Assembly: GCF_013403865.1 (NCBI RefSeq) | Contig: NZ_JABFDK010000001.1 | Coordinates: 806,001 to 870,000 of the forward strand | DNA: 64,000 nt | Direction of reading: 5' to 3' | DNA from: Winogradskyella costae | Lineage (GTDB): Bacteria > Bacteroidota > Bacteroidia > Flavobacteriales > Flavobacteriaceae | Part shown: positions 44,890-53,182 of the stretch, piece after piece | Layout: each line of letters opens with the position of its first letter | How positions within the stretch are numbered: position 1 is the stretch's first letter | The notes under the pieces: model-generated | Database searches by the model: none | What the model was told of the DNA's origin: nothing | The model's input: only the letters and a program-made list of their open reading frames with translations | Position numbers and translations under genes: made by a program

Positions 44890-46445
44890 GTTTTACTGAA
44901 AACGATATTAATCAAATAGAATCTAATGATTTAACTCTAATTGGAGTTAAAAAACAAATAGAAATTTTTGAAACCGGAATTCCGTTTACAAATGTTTCAG
45001 ATGCTGCCACCTTAAATAGCGGCATCATGCCATTAACTGATTCTAAAATTGAAGCATATGTTACCCTGTTTGAAAATGAAAAGAATAAAAAATCATTATT
45101 AAAATTTGTTCCGGCTTCAGGTGCGGCAACACGAATGTTCAAATTTCTGTTCAAATTTGTTAGTGAATACAATTCCAATGAGCAATCTCTAAATTCATAT
45201 ATTAATAAAAACAATCTCAGAGAGCTATCATTATTTATGGTTGGCTTAGAAAAGTTTCCATTTTACAACCAAATATTAGACGTATTAAAATCTGATGGAA
45301 TAGATTATGAAAATTTAGCTAATCCAGAAAAAGTTTGGCATTTTGCCAAAGCTATGTTAGATGAAAATCAGTTAAATTTTGGAAACCAACCCAAAGGATT
45401 ATTGCCTTTTCATGACTATAAAAACAATCATATTTCCACTGCTTTTGAAGAGCACTTATATGAAGCAGCAATGTATGCAACAAGCAATGGGATTGCCAAA
45501 CTTCACTTTACCATTTCCGAAGTTTATGAAAATAAGTTCAACAAGGAGTTTAAAAATATTCAAACCCAGGTTGAACAAAAGACCGGAGTAAAATTTGATA
45601 TATCCTTCTCATTCCAACAGCAATCAACCGACACTATTGCTGTAACATTAAAAAATAGGCCTTTTAGAGAGTCTGATGGTTCTTTATTATTTAGACCGTC
45701 AGGACATGGCGCACTAATAAAAAACTTAAATGCTTTAGATGCCGATATTATTTTTATTAAAAATATAGATAATGTCGTAGTCGACAAATACAAAGAGGAA
45801 TTAGCCACATACAAAAAAGTCCTAGCCGGAATCTTACTAAAATTACAAGCTAAAGCATTCGAATATTTACACCAATTAGATTCAAAACAAGATATTGAAG
45901 GCACTTTAGTTGCTATAGAGAATTTCTTAACACACAAGTTAAGTATCAAAATTTCTGACGAATATAAAAAATATACAGATTGCTATAAAATTGAATATTT
46001 ACAAGAAAAATTAAACCGACCAATCCGAATTTGTGGTATGGTTAAAAATGAAGGTGAACCCGGAGGTGGCCCGTTTTGGGTAAAAGATCATAAATCTAAC
46101 CAGTCACTTCAAATTGTAGAGTCGGCACAAATTAATCTGAACGATCCCAAGCAAGAAGAAATCCTTAAAAATTCCACGCATTTTAATCCCGTAGATTTAA
46201 TTTGTGGTGTAAAGAATTATAAAGGAGAAAAATTTAATTTAGAGGATTATGTAGATCATAAAGCTGCTTTTATAACTGAAAAGACCAAAAACGGAAAGGA
46301 TTTAAAAGCTCTAGAATTACCAGGACTTTGGAATGGAAGTATGGCACACTGGACTACCATTTTTGTTGAAGTTCCGGTCATTACATTTAACCCTGTAAAA
46401 ACCGTCAACGATTTATTAAAATCACCACATCAAATTAAATCATAG
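44886..46445 (+). CDS. DUF4301 family protein
   Basis: This 519-residue protein is the DUF4301 family of Bacteroidota. Recognisable segments are VPASGAATRMFKFL near residue 75, the repeated RPFRESDGSLLFRPSGHGALIKNLN, CGMVKNEGEPGGGPFWV and FNPVDLICGVKNYKG. The block ASGAATRMF and SGHGALIKNLN suggests a nucleotidyl-sugar-like fold, which I cannot confirm. The ATG overlaps the kinase stop, so translation is coupled and a link to the thiamine genes is suggested, but no biochemical role is known. Confidence 0.85.
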   Translation: MSFTENDINQIESNDLTLIGVKKQIEIFETGIPFTNVSDAATLNSGIMPLTDSKIEAYVTLFENEKNKKSLLKFVPASGAATRMFKFLFKFVSEYNSNEQSLNSYINKNNLRELSLFMVGLEKFPFYNQILDVLKSDGIDYENLANPEKVWHFAKAMLDENQLNFGNQPKGLLPFHDYKNNHISTAFEEHLYEAAMYATSNGIAKLHFTISEVYENKFNKEFKNIQTQVEQKTGVKFDISFSFQQQSTDTIAVTLKNRPFRESDGSLLFRPSGHGALIKNLNALDADIIFIKNIDNVVVDKYKEELATYKKVLAGILLKLQAKAFEYLHQLDSKQDIEGTLVAIENFLTHKLSIKISDEYKKYTDCYKIEYLQEKLNRPIRICGMVKNEGEPGGGPFWVKDHKSNQSLQIVESAQINLNDPKQEEILKNSTHFNPVDLICGVKNYKGEKFNLEDYVDHKAAFITEKTKNGKDLKALELPGLWNGSMAHWTTIFVEVPVITFNPVKTVNDLLKSPHQIKS

Positions 46446-46849
46446 TGGATGTACCCCTACTTAAATCTGAATTAAACTATAAATACGTTCGTAGTTCTGG
46501 AAGTGGAGGTCAACATGTCAATAAGGTATCTTCTAAAGCCGAGCTGTACTTCGACCTTAAAAGCTCTCTAGTGTTTAATGACGACGAAAAACAAAAGCTT
46601 TCCGAATTTTTCAATAACCGCTTAAACAAAGATGGTGTTTTAATCTTGGCGTGTGACGAAAGCCGCAGTCAATTTAGAAATAAAGCTTTAGTAACTCAGC
46701 GGTTTTTAGAATTAATTCAAGAAGGCTTAAAGGAAAATAAAAAACGAATTTCAACTCGGGTTCCAAGATCAGTAAAACGAAAACGTTTAAAAGCAAAACG
46801 TATTAATGCTGACAAAAAAGCAAATCGGAAACCACCAACACTTGAGTAA
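46445..46849 (+). CDS. arfB: ArfB/YaeJ-type peptidyl-tRNA hydrolase
   Basis: This 134-residue release-factor-like protein has the GGQ motif at residues 21-23 (RSSGSGGQHVNKV) and a strongly basic tail (RVPRSVKRKRLKAKRINADKK), the features of ArfB, which rescues stalled ribosomes without a stop codon. The start is a GTG sharing its first base with the DUF4301 stop; no better start fits. It is the last protein gene before the riboswitch region, and could be co-transcribed with the upstream genes. Confidence 0.87.
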   Translation: MDVPLLKSELNYKYVRSSGSGGQHVNKVSSKAELYFDLKSSLVFNDDEKQKLSEFFNNRLNKDGVLILACDESRSQFRNKALVTQRFLELIQEGLKENKKRISTRVPRSVKRKRLKAKRINADKKANRKPPTLE

Positions 46850-46855
46850 CCACCT

Positions 46856-46930
46856 CCGTCATTTCGAGTAATTGAAAAGCATGAAGAATTGTATAGAGAA
46901 GCTTTATATACTTTAAAAAAGTTCTCGATT
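46856..46930 (+). repeat. Degenerate dispersed element with CGTCATTTCGAG and TTCTCGATT
   Basis: The sequence CGTCATTTCGAG near 46857 and AAGTTCTCGATT near 46919 resemble the ends of a dispersed intergenic element common in Flavobacteriia. The middle is AT-rich and diverged. It fills the first part of the 490-base gap after arfB; the remainder of this gap to 47004 holds nothing I recognise. Confidence 0.4.
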
Positions 46931-47004
46931 CAAAATTCTAAAAAAAGAATGTCACTAAAGCCGACATCTTAACTTCAATTCGAGAAATAATTTATAATTC
47001 TTCA

Positions 47005-47034
47005 TTCGTAATTCTAAAATCCGTTATATCTTTG
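47005..47034 (+). promoter_or_regulatory. Promoter ahead of the TPP riboswitch
   Basis: A perfect TAnnTTTG box, TATCTTTG at 47027-47034, with TTC at 47005-47007 and 19 bases between, close to the TTG/TAnnTTTG consensus. It ends three bases before the riboswitch P1 stem. Confidence 0.65.
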
Positions 47035-47037
47035 CCG

Positions 47038-47121
47038 CGTTCTCAATAAAGGGGTGCCTAATGTCGGCTGAGATCATACCCATTGAACCTAGAACAGGTA
47101 ATGCTGTTTAGGAAACGAGCG
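47038..47121 (+). ncRNA. TPP riboswitch (THI element)
   Basis: The conserved parts are in order: GGGGTGCC at 47051-47058, GGCTGAGATCATACCC at 47066-47081, TTGAACCT at 47083-47090, and GAACAGGTAATGCTG at 47092-47106. P1 can form between CGTTC (47038-47042) and GAGCG (47117-47121). These are the diagnostic blocks that contact the pyrimidine and the pyrophosphate of TPP. It lies about 220 bases ahead of the TonB-dependent receptor on the same strand. The expression platform is unclear; an AAAATGT/ACATTTT hairpin follows at 47126-47146 with two further T residues, weak for a terminator. Confidence 0.95.
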
Positions 47122-47341
47122 TAAGAAAATGTTTAGTAGACATTTTTAGCGAGTGCGATAAGGTTATCAGTGATTGTTTTTCCACTTCTGAATCTTGATC
47201 TGTTATAATTTAATTATACATGAACAATTTTAAAAAGGAAAAAAGCAATATTTAACTATCGCATAAGCATTAAGCTCACAATAATTAATTATTTACCAAG
47301 AATAATGACCTCTTTTTATTCGATTATAAATTTATAGTCGT

Positions 47342-49594
47342 ATGAAAATTTTATTCAACAATCTCTCAAAAAAAAGCAGGCAGAGATTAACACTTTCAAT
47401 TGCAGTTTTAGGTATTTGTTCAGCGTATGGACAAGAAAAACAACAAGATTCAACCAAAGTTGAAAAACTAGACGAAGTTTTAGTAAGAGCTGTCAGAGTG
47501 GATGCTAAATCACCCATTACACATTCTAATGTGACCAAAGAAGCTTTAGCTAAACGTAATTTAGGACAAGACATTCCGATGCTATTGAACTTCTTACCTT
47601 CGGTAGTGACTACGACAGATGCAGGTGCAGGAATTGGTTACACTGGTATTAGAGTTCGTGGTGTAAGCTCGCAATCTACCAATATCACTATCAACGGTAT
47701 TCCGTATAATGATGCGGAATCATTAGGAACGTTTTGGGTTAATTTAGGTGATTTTGCGTCTTCTACAGAAAGTCTACAACTACAACGTGGTGTGGGAACC
47801 TCTACCAATGGGTCTGGTGCTTTTGGAGCTAGTATTAATGTCCTTACCGATGCGATTTCAAAAGATGCTTCAGGCGAAATTTCTAATTCATTTGGAAGTT
47901 ATAACACTAGAAAACATACTGTAAAATTCAGTACGGGTCTTATGAATGATCATATTGAAATCGCTGGTCGTTTGTCAAATATTGTTTCTGATGGTTATAT
48001 CGATCGTGCTTCAGCCGATTTAAAGTCCTATTTTTTACAAGGGTCTTATGTAGATGACAACACCTTAATTAAAGCGATAACTTTTGGTGGTAAGGAAGTC
48101 ACATATCAGGCTTGGAATGGATTAGAAGATTTGGAGAAACTCGAAGATGACCGTACGTATAATACAGCAGGAGAATACACCGACAATAATGGTGATCCTC
48201 AATTTTACGATAATGAAGTTGACAATTACAGCCAAGATCATTACCAGTTACATTGGAATCAGCGTTACAATAATAAATGGTCTACGACAATTGGCCTAAA
48301 TTACACCAAAGGCGAAGGTTATTTTGAACAATATGAGGATGATACCGATGAGATAAGTGCTTATAACGGCATTGTTTTACCCACAGATGTTCGTATTGAC
48401 GAGGATGCGGATGGAAACCCTATTGAAACACCAATTACAGATTTAATTCGTCGTCGTTGGTTAGATAATGATTTTTATGTTATTAACGCAAACGCTAACT
48501 ATAAAGACAACAATCTTAATTTAATTTTTGGAGGTTCTTATAGTCATTATGATGGTGATCATTTTGGAGAAGTAATTTGGGCAAAAGCGTTTTCTGAGAC
48601 TGGAAATATCAGAGACCGCTATTATAGTGGCAATAGTAAAAAGAATGATTTATCAATCTTCACAAAAGCAAATTATAAATTAAACGAAAAAATAAGCCTA
48701 TTTGGAGATTTACAAATTAGAAACGTCACTTATAAAACAACTGGCACAACGTCTGATATTGTAGAATTTGCAATAGATAAAGATTTTACCTTTTTTAATC
48801 CAAAGGCAGGAATTACCTATTCATTAAATACTGGTAATGACCTATATTTCTCTTATGCTAGAGCCAATAGAGAACCAAACCGAACGGATTTTGAAAGCAA
48901 TGTAAACATAGAATCAGAACAATTAGATGATTTTGAATTAGGCTGGAGACATCAAAAGGGAAACTTTTCATTTAATGCCAATGCATATTACATGAGCTAC
49001 AATGAGCAATTAGTGCTATCTGGAAGATTAGATGACGTAGGAAATCCTATTAGAACCAATAGTGGAAAAAGTTACCGTTTAGGTTTAGAATTAGAAGCTA
49101 TAATTCCTGTAACATCGAAATTAACATTACAACCTAATTTAACGCTAAGTACCAATAAAAATAAAGAAACGATTATTTCTTTTGATGATGAGTTGCAGAA
49201 CTTAGGCAAAACAGATATTTCATTTTCACCAGATCTAGTTGCAGCGAATGCCATTGTTTTTCAACCAATTGAGAATCTGCAAATGTCGTTGTTAAGCAAA
49301 TTTGTTGGAGAACAATTTATGAGTAACACAGAAGCTAAGTCTTCTAAATTAGACAGCTATTTTATTAATGATTTCAATATTAATTATACTTTAAAAATGG
49401 ACTCTATATTTGACGCTGTTATATTTTCAGGCTTAGTGAATAATATCTTTAATGTAAAATATGTCTCTAATGGCTATTATTACACATATGATGATAGTTG
49501 GTCCAATCCAGGAAGTATTGCAACTCAAGAAGGTGCCGGTTTTTACCCACAGGCTACGACTAACTTTTTGGTTGGAGTAACCATGAAGTTTTAA
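47342..49594 (+). CDS. TonB-dependent outer-membrane receptor, TPP-riboswitch controlled (probable thiamine transporter)
   Basis: This 750-residue receptor has a signal sequence (SRQRLTLSIAVLGICSAYGQ), a possible TonB box EKLDEVLVRAVRV, a plug domain (about residues 55-175, with YTGIRVRGVSSQSTNITINGIPYNDAE and LQLQRGVGTSTNGSGAFGASINV) and a 22-strand-type barrel ending in Phe (NFLVGVTMKF). The clear TPP riboswitch in its leader marks it as the thiamine-class outer-membrane receptor known in Bacteroidota. Its stop overlaps the convergent lipoprotein gene by four bases. Confidence 0.93.
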   Translation: MKILFNNLSKKSRQRLTLSIAVLGICSAYGQEKQQDSTKVEKLDEVLVRAVRVDAKSPITHSNVTKEALAKRNLGQDIPMLLNFLPSVVTTTDAGAGIGYTGIRVRGVSSQSTNITINGIPYNDAESLGTFWVNLGDFASSTESLQLQRGVGTSTNGSGAFGASINVLTDAISKDASGEISNSFGSYNTRKHTVKFSTGLMNDHIEIAGRLSNIVSDGYIDRASADLKSYFLQGSYVDDNTLIKAITFGGKEVTYQAWNGLEDLEKLEDDRTYNTAGEYTDNNGDPQFYDNEVDNYSQDHYQLHWNQRYNNKWSTTIGLNYTKGEGYFEQYEDDTDEISAYNGIVLPTDVRIDEDADGNPIETPITDLIRRRWLDNDFYVINANANYKDNNLNLIFGGSYSHYDGDHFGEVIWAKAFSETGNIRDRYYSGNSKKNDLSIFTKANYKLNEKISLFGDLQIRNVTYKTTGTTSDIVEFAIDKDFTFFNPKAGITYSLNTGNDLYFSYARANREPNRTDFESNVNIESEQLDDFELGWRHQKGNFSFNANAYYMSYNEQLVLSGRLDDVGNPIRTNSGKSYRLGLELEAIIPVTSKLTLQPNLTLSTNKNKETIISFDDELQNLGKTDISFSPDLVAANAIVFQPIENLQMSLLSKFVGEQFMSNTEAKSSKLDSYFINDFNINYTLKMDSIFDAVIFSGLVNNIFNVKYVSNGYYYTYDDSWSNPGSIATQEGAGFYPQATTNFLVGVTMKF

Positions 49595-50022
49595 TTACTA
49601 ATTAAGTAACTATTATTCCCAATAGTCTCAACTCTGTATGGTTTTAACGTACAGGGTTGAGCATTATCACCTAATGCTATCCCCGTAATTAAACTATACT
49701 CATTACCATCTTCACAACCACAAACCGCATTTAAACCTACAATTGTTAGTTTAGAACACGAGGACGATGTGTGGTTAGGATCAGAACCATCCCACGCTAA
49801 AATAGAATTAGCATTGGTCCGTACAAGAATGATTCCGTTGTTACCATAATTCTCGACTCTTATCGCATTTATGGGAAATAATAGCTGATTAAATTGAGGA
49901 AGGTTTAGATTCACCGTTAGATTAACTCCAACATCCAATAAATAGTTACAATTATATATTGTATCGTTTTTGCTACAGCTAAAAACAATAACACAACTTA
50001 ACATTAAAAATAATTTCTTCAC
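49591..50022 (-). CDS. Lipoprotein with a Rieske-like fold lacking His ligands
   Basis: This 143-residue protein has a lipoprotein signal (MKKLFLMLSCVIVFSC, Cys16). Its C-terminal part, AWDGSDPNHTSSSCSKL, then AVCGCEDGNEYSLITGIAL and CTLKPYRVE, follows the order of Rieske domains (C-x-H ... C-x2-H, GxxFxLxTG, LPxYxV), but the His of the second box is replaced (CGCEDG) and the first box has no CxH. It therefore probably cannot bind a standard [2Fe-2S] cluster. The function is unknown. It is convergent with the TonB receptor. Confidence 0.65.
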   Translation of the reverse strand: MKKLFLMLSCVIVFSCSKNDTIYNCNYLLDVGVNLTVNLNLPQFNQLLFPINAIRVENYGNNGIILVRTNANSILAWDGSDPNHTSSSCSKLTIVGLNAVCGCEDGNEYSLITGIALGDNAQPCTLKPYRVETIGNNSYLISN

Positions 50023-50200
50023 AGGTTTATTTTTTTTTTAATAGTTTGAAATTTAATCATTTGAAAAACGAAATCACTTAAAGCCACGAGAATACTCGCT
50101 TTATTGTTAAGCTTTTAAATTATTAACATTTTTTCAGAATTTTAACTTCAAATTTTGAATGGCAATTTACTATTAATTAAACAATACGGTAAATATTTTA

Positions 50201-50208
50201 TATATTTG
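50201..50208 (+). promoter_or_regulatory. TAnnTTTG box ahead of greA
   Basis: TATATTTG matches the -7 consensus. The next 25 bases carry a hairpin with a T run, so a transcript starting here would begin with a terminator-like structure. No -33 TTG is visible at normal distance. Confidence 0.5.
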
Positions 50209-50215
50209 CATAGTA

Positions 50216-50241
50216 ATCTCGTCAGCGCGAGATTTTTTTTT
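50216..50241 (+). terminator. Promoter-proximal terminator-like hairpin
   Basis: Stem ATCTCG / CGAGAT around TCAGCG followed by nine T residues, starting seven bases past the TAnnTTTG box. No gene lies between the box and the hairpin. Confidence 0.6.
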
Positions 50242-50297
50242 ATGCTAACATTATAATTATAGAATAACAAACTTCTAAAAGCACATAGTATCTACAG

Positions 50298-50340
50298 TCA
50301 TTTTTGAGCCTGTCTGATTTTCAGACAGGCTCAAAAATGA
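50298..50340. repeat. Perfect 20-bp inverted repeat (3-base loop) upstream of greA
   Basis: Arms of 20 bases, TCATTTTTGAGCCTGTCTGA and its exact complement, separated by TTT. There is no T run after either arm, so it is not a standard terminator; the perfect arms look like a palindromic element or a processed RNA structure. It lies in the 365-base gap between the Rieske-like lipoprotein and greA. The rest of that gap (50023-50200) is AT-rich and shows no gene. Confidence 0.85.
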
Positions 50341-50387
50341 TAAAGAATTTGCTAATTAGAGCTCGTTATATTTAAAACGATTAAATT

Positions 50388-50861
50388 ATGAGTAAAGTAT
50401 CTTATTACACAGCTGAAGGTTTAAAAAAACTAAGAGAAGAGTTAAACCATCTTAAAGATGTGGAACGACCTAAAGCTTCACAGGCCATTGGAGAAGCTAG
50501 AGATAAAGGTGATTTGAGTGAAAACGCAGAGTATGATGCTGCGAAAGAAGCACAAGGTATGCTAGAAATGAAAATTTCTAAAATGGAAGAAATTTTATCT
50601 GGTGCACGTGTTATCGATGAGTCGCAATTAGATTTGACAAAAGTTTTAGCTTTATCTAAAGTTAAGATTAAGAATCAAACCAACGGAATGGAGATGACTT
50701 ATACTTTGGTTGCAGAAAGTGAAGCCGATTTGGCTACAGGTAAAATCTCAGTAAACTCACCTATTGGAAAAGGTTTATTAGGTAAATCTGTAGGCGATAC
50801 TGCTGAAATACAAGTTCCAAGTGGTATTATGAAATTTGATATTCTAGAAATTTCAAGATAA
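50388..50861 (+). CDS. greA: Transcription elongation factor GreA
   Basis: GreA rescues backtracked RNA polymerase by stimulating transcript cleavage. This 157-residue protein has the N-terminal coiled coil with the acidic tip GEARDKGDLSENAEYDAAKEAQ, and the C-terminal FKBP-like domain ending in DILEISR. Length and motifs match. The HIT gene follows after a terminator-like hairpin and likely has its own promoter or partial read-through. Confidence 0.96.
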   Translation: MSKVSYYTAEGLKKLREELNHLKDVERPKASQAIGEARDKGDLSENAEYDAAKEAQGMLEMKISKMEEILSGARVIDESQLDLTKVLALSKVKIKNQTNGMEMTYTLVAESEADLATGKISVNSPIGKGLLGKSVGDTAEIQVPSGIMKFDILEISR

Positions 50862-50904
50862 CACTCGTTATATTTTAATTAAAACACAAAACTAATACCA
50901 TAAA

Positions 50905-50934
50905 AAAGATTCCTCTTTGCAGGAATCTTTTTAT
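50905..50934 (+). terminator. Terminator after greA
   Basis: Ten-base stem AAAGATTCCT / AGGAATCTTT with loop CTTTGC and a T run, starting 43 bases after the greA stop. Confidence 0.82.
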
Positions 50935-50962
50935 CTTTATAAAAGACAAGAATTAAAAGATT

Positions 50963-51352
50963 ATGGCAACTATTTTTACAAAAATAATTTCAGGTGAGAT
51001 ACCATCGTATAAAGTCGCCGAAACCGAAGATTTCTTCGCATTTTTAGATATCAATCCAAATTCTAAAGGACACACGCTTTGTATTCCTAAAAAAGAGGTA
51101 GATAAAATTTTTGATTTAGACGAAGCAACTTATTTAAGTTTAATGACATTTTCTCGTCGCGTTGCAATTGCTTTAGAACAGGCAGTTCCTTGCGAACGTG
51201 TTGGTATGTCTGTAATTGGTTTAGAAGTTCCGCATGCCCATGTGCACTTAATCCCTTTACAAACCATGGACGACGCACGTTTTACAAACAAACAAACAGT
51301 AACTCCCGAAGAATTTGAGGCTATTGCCGAAAAAATTAGATCGTATTTATAA
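50963..51352 (+). CDS. HIT family hydrolase
   Basis: This 129-residue histidine-triad protein has the motif VPHAHVHLIPL (HxHxHxx) near residue 92, preceded by FLDINPNSKGHTLCIPKKEV. HIT proteins hydrolyse nucleotide-linked substrates such as adenosine phosphoramidates. The catalytic histidines are intact. The greA-HIT adjacency is common in Flavobacteriia, though a terminator hairpin separates them here. Confidence 0.92.
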   Translation: MATIFTKIISGEIPSYKVAETEDFFAFLDINPNSKGHTLCIPKKEVDKIFDLDEATYLSLMTFSRRVAIALEQAVPCERVGMSVIGLEVPHAHVHLIPLQTMDDARFTNKQTVTPEEFEAIAEKIRSYL

Positions 51353-51355
51353 TCT

Positions 51356-51712
51356 TTATTTTGAAAACACTCCTGTTGTAAATAAGATAATTACAATTAA
51401 AACCATCATACCAAAGGTAATTAAAGCCCATGAAATTGGCTTTAACTTGGCAGACTTAGGCTTTCTCTTAAGTCCTCTATTATGATAATCTACCACACGC
51501 TCAATATCATCTGTCCAGCGAATTGGAAAAATTTGCACTTCACAGTTTAAACAAGATAATTCACTCACTGTTTCGTCAGTTATAGCCTTATAAAATTTAG
51601 TTTCAATTAATTTTTGCTTCAACGTCAGTTCTAAACTATCGTTAGAATAACACTCAGGACAGTTATTACCTATCCTAGCTTCTTTTAAAGTGAAAAATCG
51701 TGAAGAATTCAT
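51356..51712 (-). CDS. Small zinc-ribbon membrane protein
   Basis: This 118-residue protein has two cysteine pairs, NCPECYSN and LSCLNCEV, about 37 residues apart, which fit a zinc ribbon, followed by a basic linker (RGLKRKPKSAKLK) and one C-terminal transmembrane helix (ISWALITFGMMVLIVIILF). I start at ATG 51712; a TTG two codons upstream would also work. It probably sits in the inner membrane with the ribbon in the cytoplasm. Function unknown. It faces away from the HIT gene. Confidence 0.72.
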   Translation of the reverse strand: MNSSRFFTLKEARIGNNCPECYSNDSLELTLKQKLIETKFYKAITDETVSELSCLNCEVQIFPIRWTDDIERVVDYHNRGLKRKPKSAKLKPISWALITFGMMVLIVIILFTTGVFSK

Positions 51713-51808
51713 GGTCAAATTTAAACTAAAATTTCAACATTTCAATTTAAAAGTTTTTCACCAGATGTGTCTAATTTTCAAAAAGTGCTAATTATTATTT
51801 AAAACAAA

Positions 51809-52969
51809 TTATACCTGCTTTAACATAATCTGTATGGTCGTCCCTTTTCCTATCTCAGAGTTTAATACTTTTATTTTACCATTGTGGTAATCTTCTACAA
51901 TTCGTCTTGCTAAAGACAGGCCTAATCCCCAACCTCGTTTTTTAGTCGTATAACCAGGTTCAAATATTTTAGTAAATGACGATTTAGGAATTCCTTTTCC
52001 AGTATCAGAAATATTGATAAAAACTTGATTTTCAAGTTGTGTCAATTCTAGTTTCAAACCCCCTTTGCCCCTCATGGCATCGATGGCATTTTTTACTAAA
52101 TTCTCAATAGTCCAACTAAAAAGTTGTTCATTTAAACTTACAGGTATTTCTCTTTCAGGAAGTACAATTTCAAAATTAATTAACTTAGATGATCTCGATT
52201 TTAAATAGTCATAAGACATCCTAGTCACCTCAACAATATTCATTGTTTTTAACGTAGGTGCAGATCCAATTTTGCTAAAACGTTCGGTTATCGTTTGCAG
52301 TCTGTCAATATCTTTTTCAATCTCTTTAATATACTCTGGATTTACAGCTTCAGTCTTTAAAATCTCAGTCCAACCCACAAGCGATGATAAAGGAGTACCT
52401 ATTTGATGTGCGGTTTCCTTTGCCATACCTGTCCAAAGTTTATTCTGTTCGGCAATTTTAGAACTACGATAAAAGAAATAAACAACGGCACCGAAGAGCA
52501 ATATAATTAGCAACAAGGCCAACGGATAGTATTTTAATTTATTTAATAGCGGAGAATTTCCGTAATAAACTGTCTGAAACACTTTATTACCAATAATAAC
52601 AGGGATAGGCTCATTCTCATTAGAAAATTTTTGTATTAGTCTTTCTAATTTTTCAGGGTCGTTTAATTCTTTGTCATCAATATTAATAGACGTTCCCAAG
52701 CTTCCATCTGCAATAACAACTAACATTGGTGTACTGGTAGTCATTTCTGTAAGAACATGAGATGTAACATTATTTACATCTTCATCAAGGTTATCCATAT
52801 TCCTTAAAAGATCTATTTGTGCCACAGACCAAGTGTTCATTTTAACGCGTTCCTCTTCTTTAAAATTTTGAAAAAAGGTATAGGTATTCCAAAGGATAAG
52901 TGAAATAATAATAAAAGATGAAATAATAATAATCCATCGGATTATATTTCGGTCGAAGCTAAAGGTCAT
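51809..52969 (-). CDS. Sensor histidine kinase with extracytoplasmic loop
   Basis: This 386-residue kinase has TM1 at about residues 10-30 (IRWIIIISSFIIISLIL), an extracytoplasmic loop of about 110 residues, TM2 near 145-168 (LALLLIILLFGAVVYFFY), and a cytoplasmic HisKA-like domain with the H-box MAKETAHQIGTPLSSLVGW, followed by NLVKNAIDAMRGKGG, ISDTGKGIPK and GWGLGLSLARRIV. The H-box sequence is the Bacteroidota NtrY-like variant. No response regulator is adjacent, so it may pair with an unlinked partner. Confidence 0.9.
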   Translation of the reverse strand: MTFSFDRNIIRWIIIISSFIIISLILWNTYTFFQNFKEEERVKMNTWSVAQIDLLRNMDNLDEDVNNVTSHVLTEMTTSTPMLVVIADGSLGTSINIDDKELNDPEKLERLIQKFSNENEPIPVIIGNKVFQTVYYGNSPLLNKLKYYPLALLLIILLFGAVVYFFYRSSKIAEQNKLWTGMAKETAHQIGTPLSSLVGWTEILKTEAVNPEYIKEIEKDIDRLQTITERFSKIGSAPTLKTMNIVEVTRMSYDYLKSRSSKLINFEIVLPEREIPVSLNEQLFSWTIENLVKNAIDAMRGKGGLKLELTQLENQVFINISDTGKGIPKSSFTKIFEPGYTTKKRGWGLGLSLARRIVEDYHNGKIKVLNSEIGKGTTIQIMLKQV

Positions 52970-53134
52970 TGTTTAATTTAATTTCATGTATTTAAAATAA
53001 TAGGTTATTAAACACACATACTGTTTGCTATTAATCATTTATTTAGACGCTAAAAGTTTTAGCATGCATATTTCAATTTTAAATATAATGCAATTATGTT
53101 GAAATTATTGTTCTAATACAACGGCAAAATACTT

Positions 53135-53163
53135 TTGTGACCAACCGAATATAATTATATTTG
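53135..53163 (+). promoter_or_regulatory. Promoter of the flavin reductase gene
   Basis: TTG at 53135-53137, an 18-base spacer and TATATTTG at 53156-53163 form an excellent Bacteroidota promoter, ending 19 bases before the ATG. Confidence 0.75.
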
Positions 53164-53182
53164 TTAAAAACCAGAAAATTAC

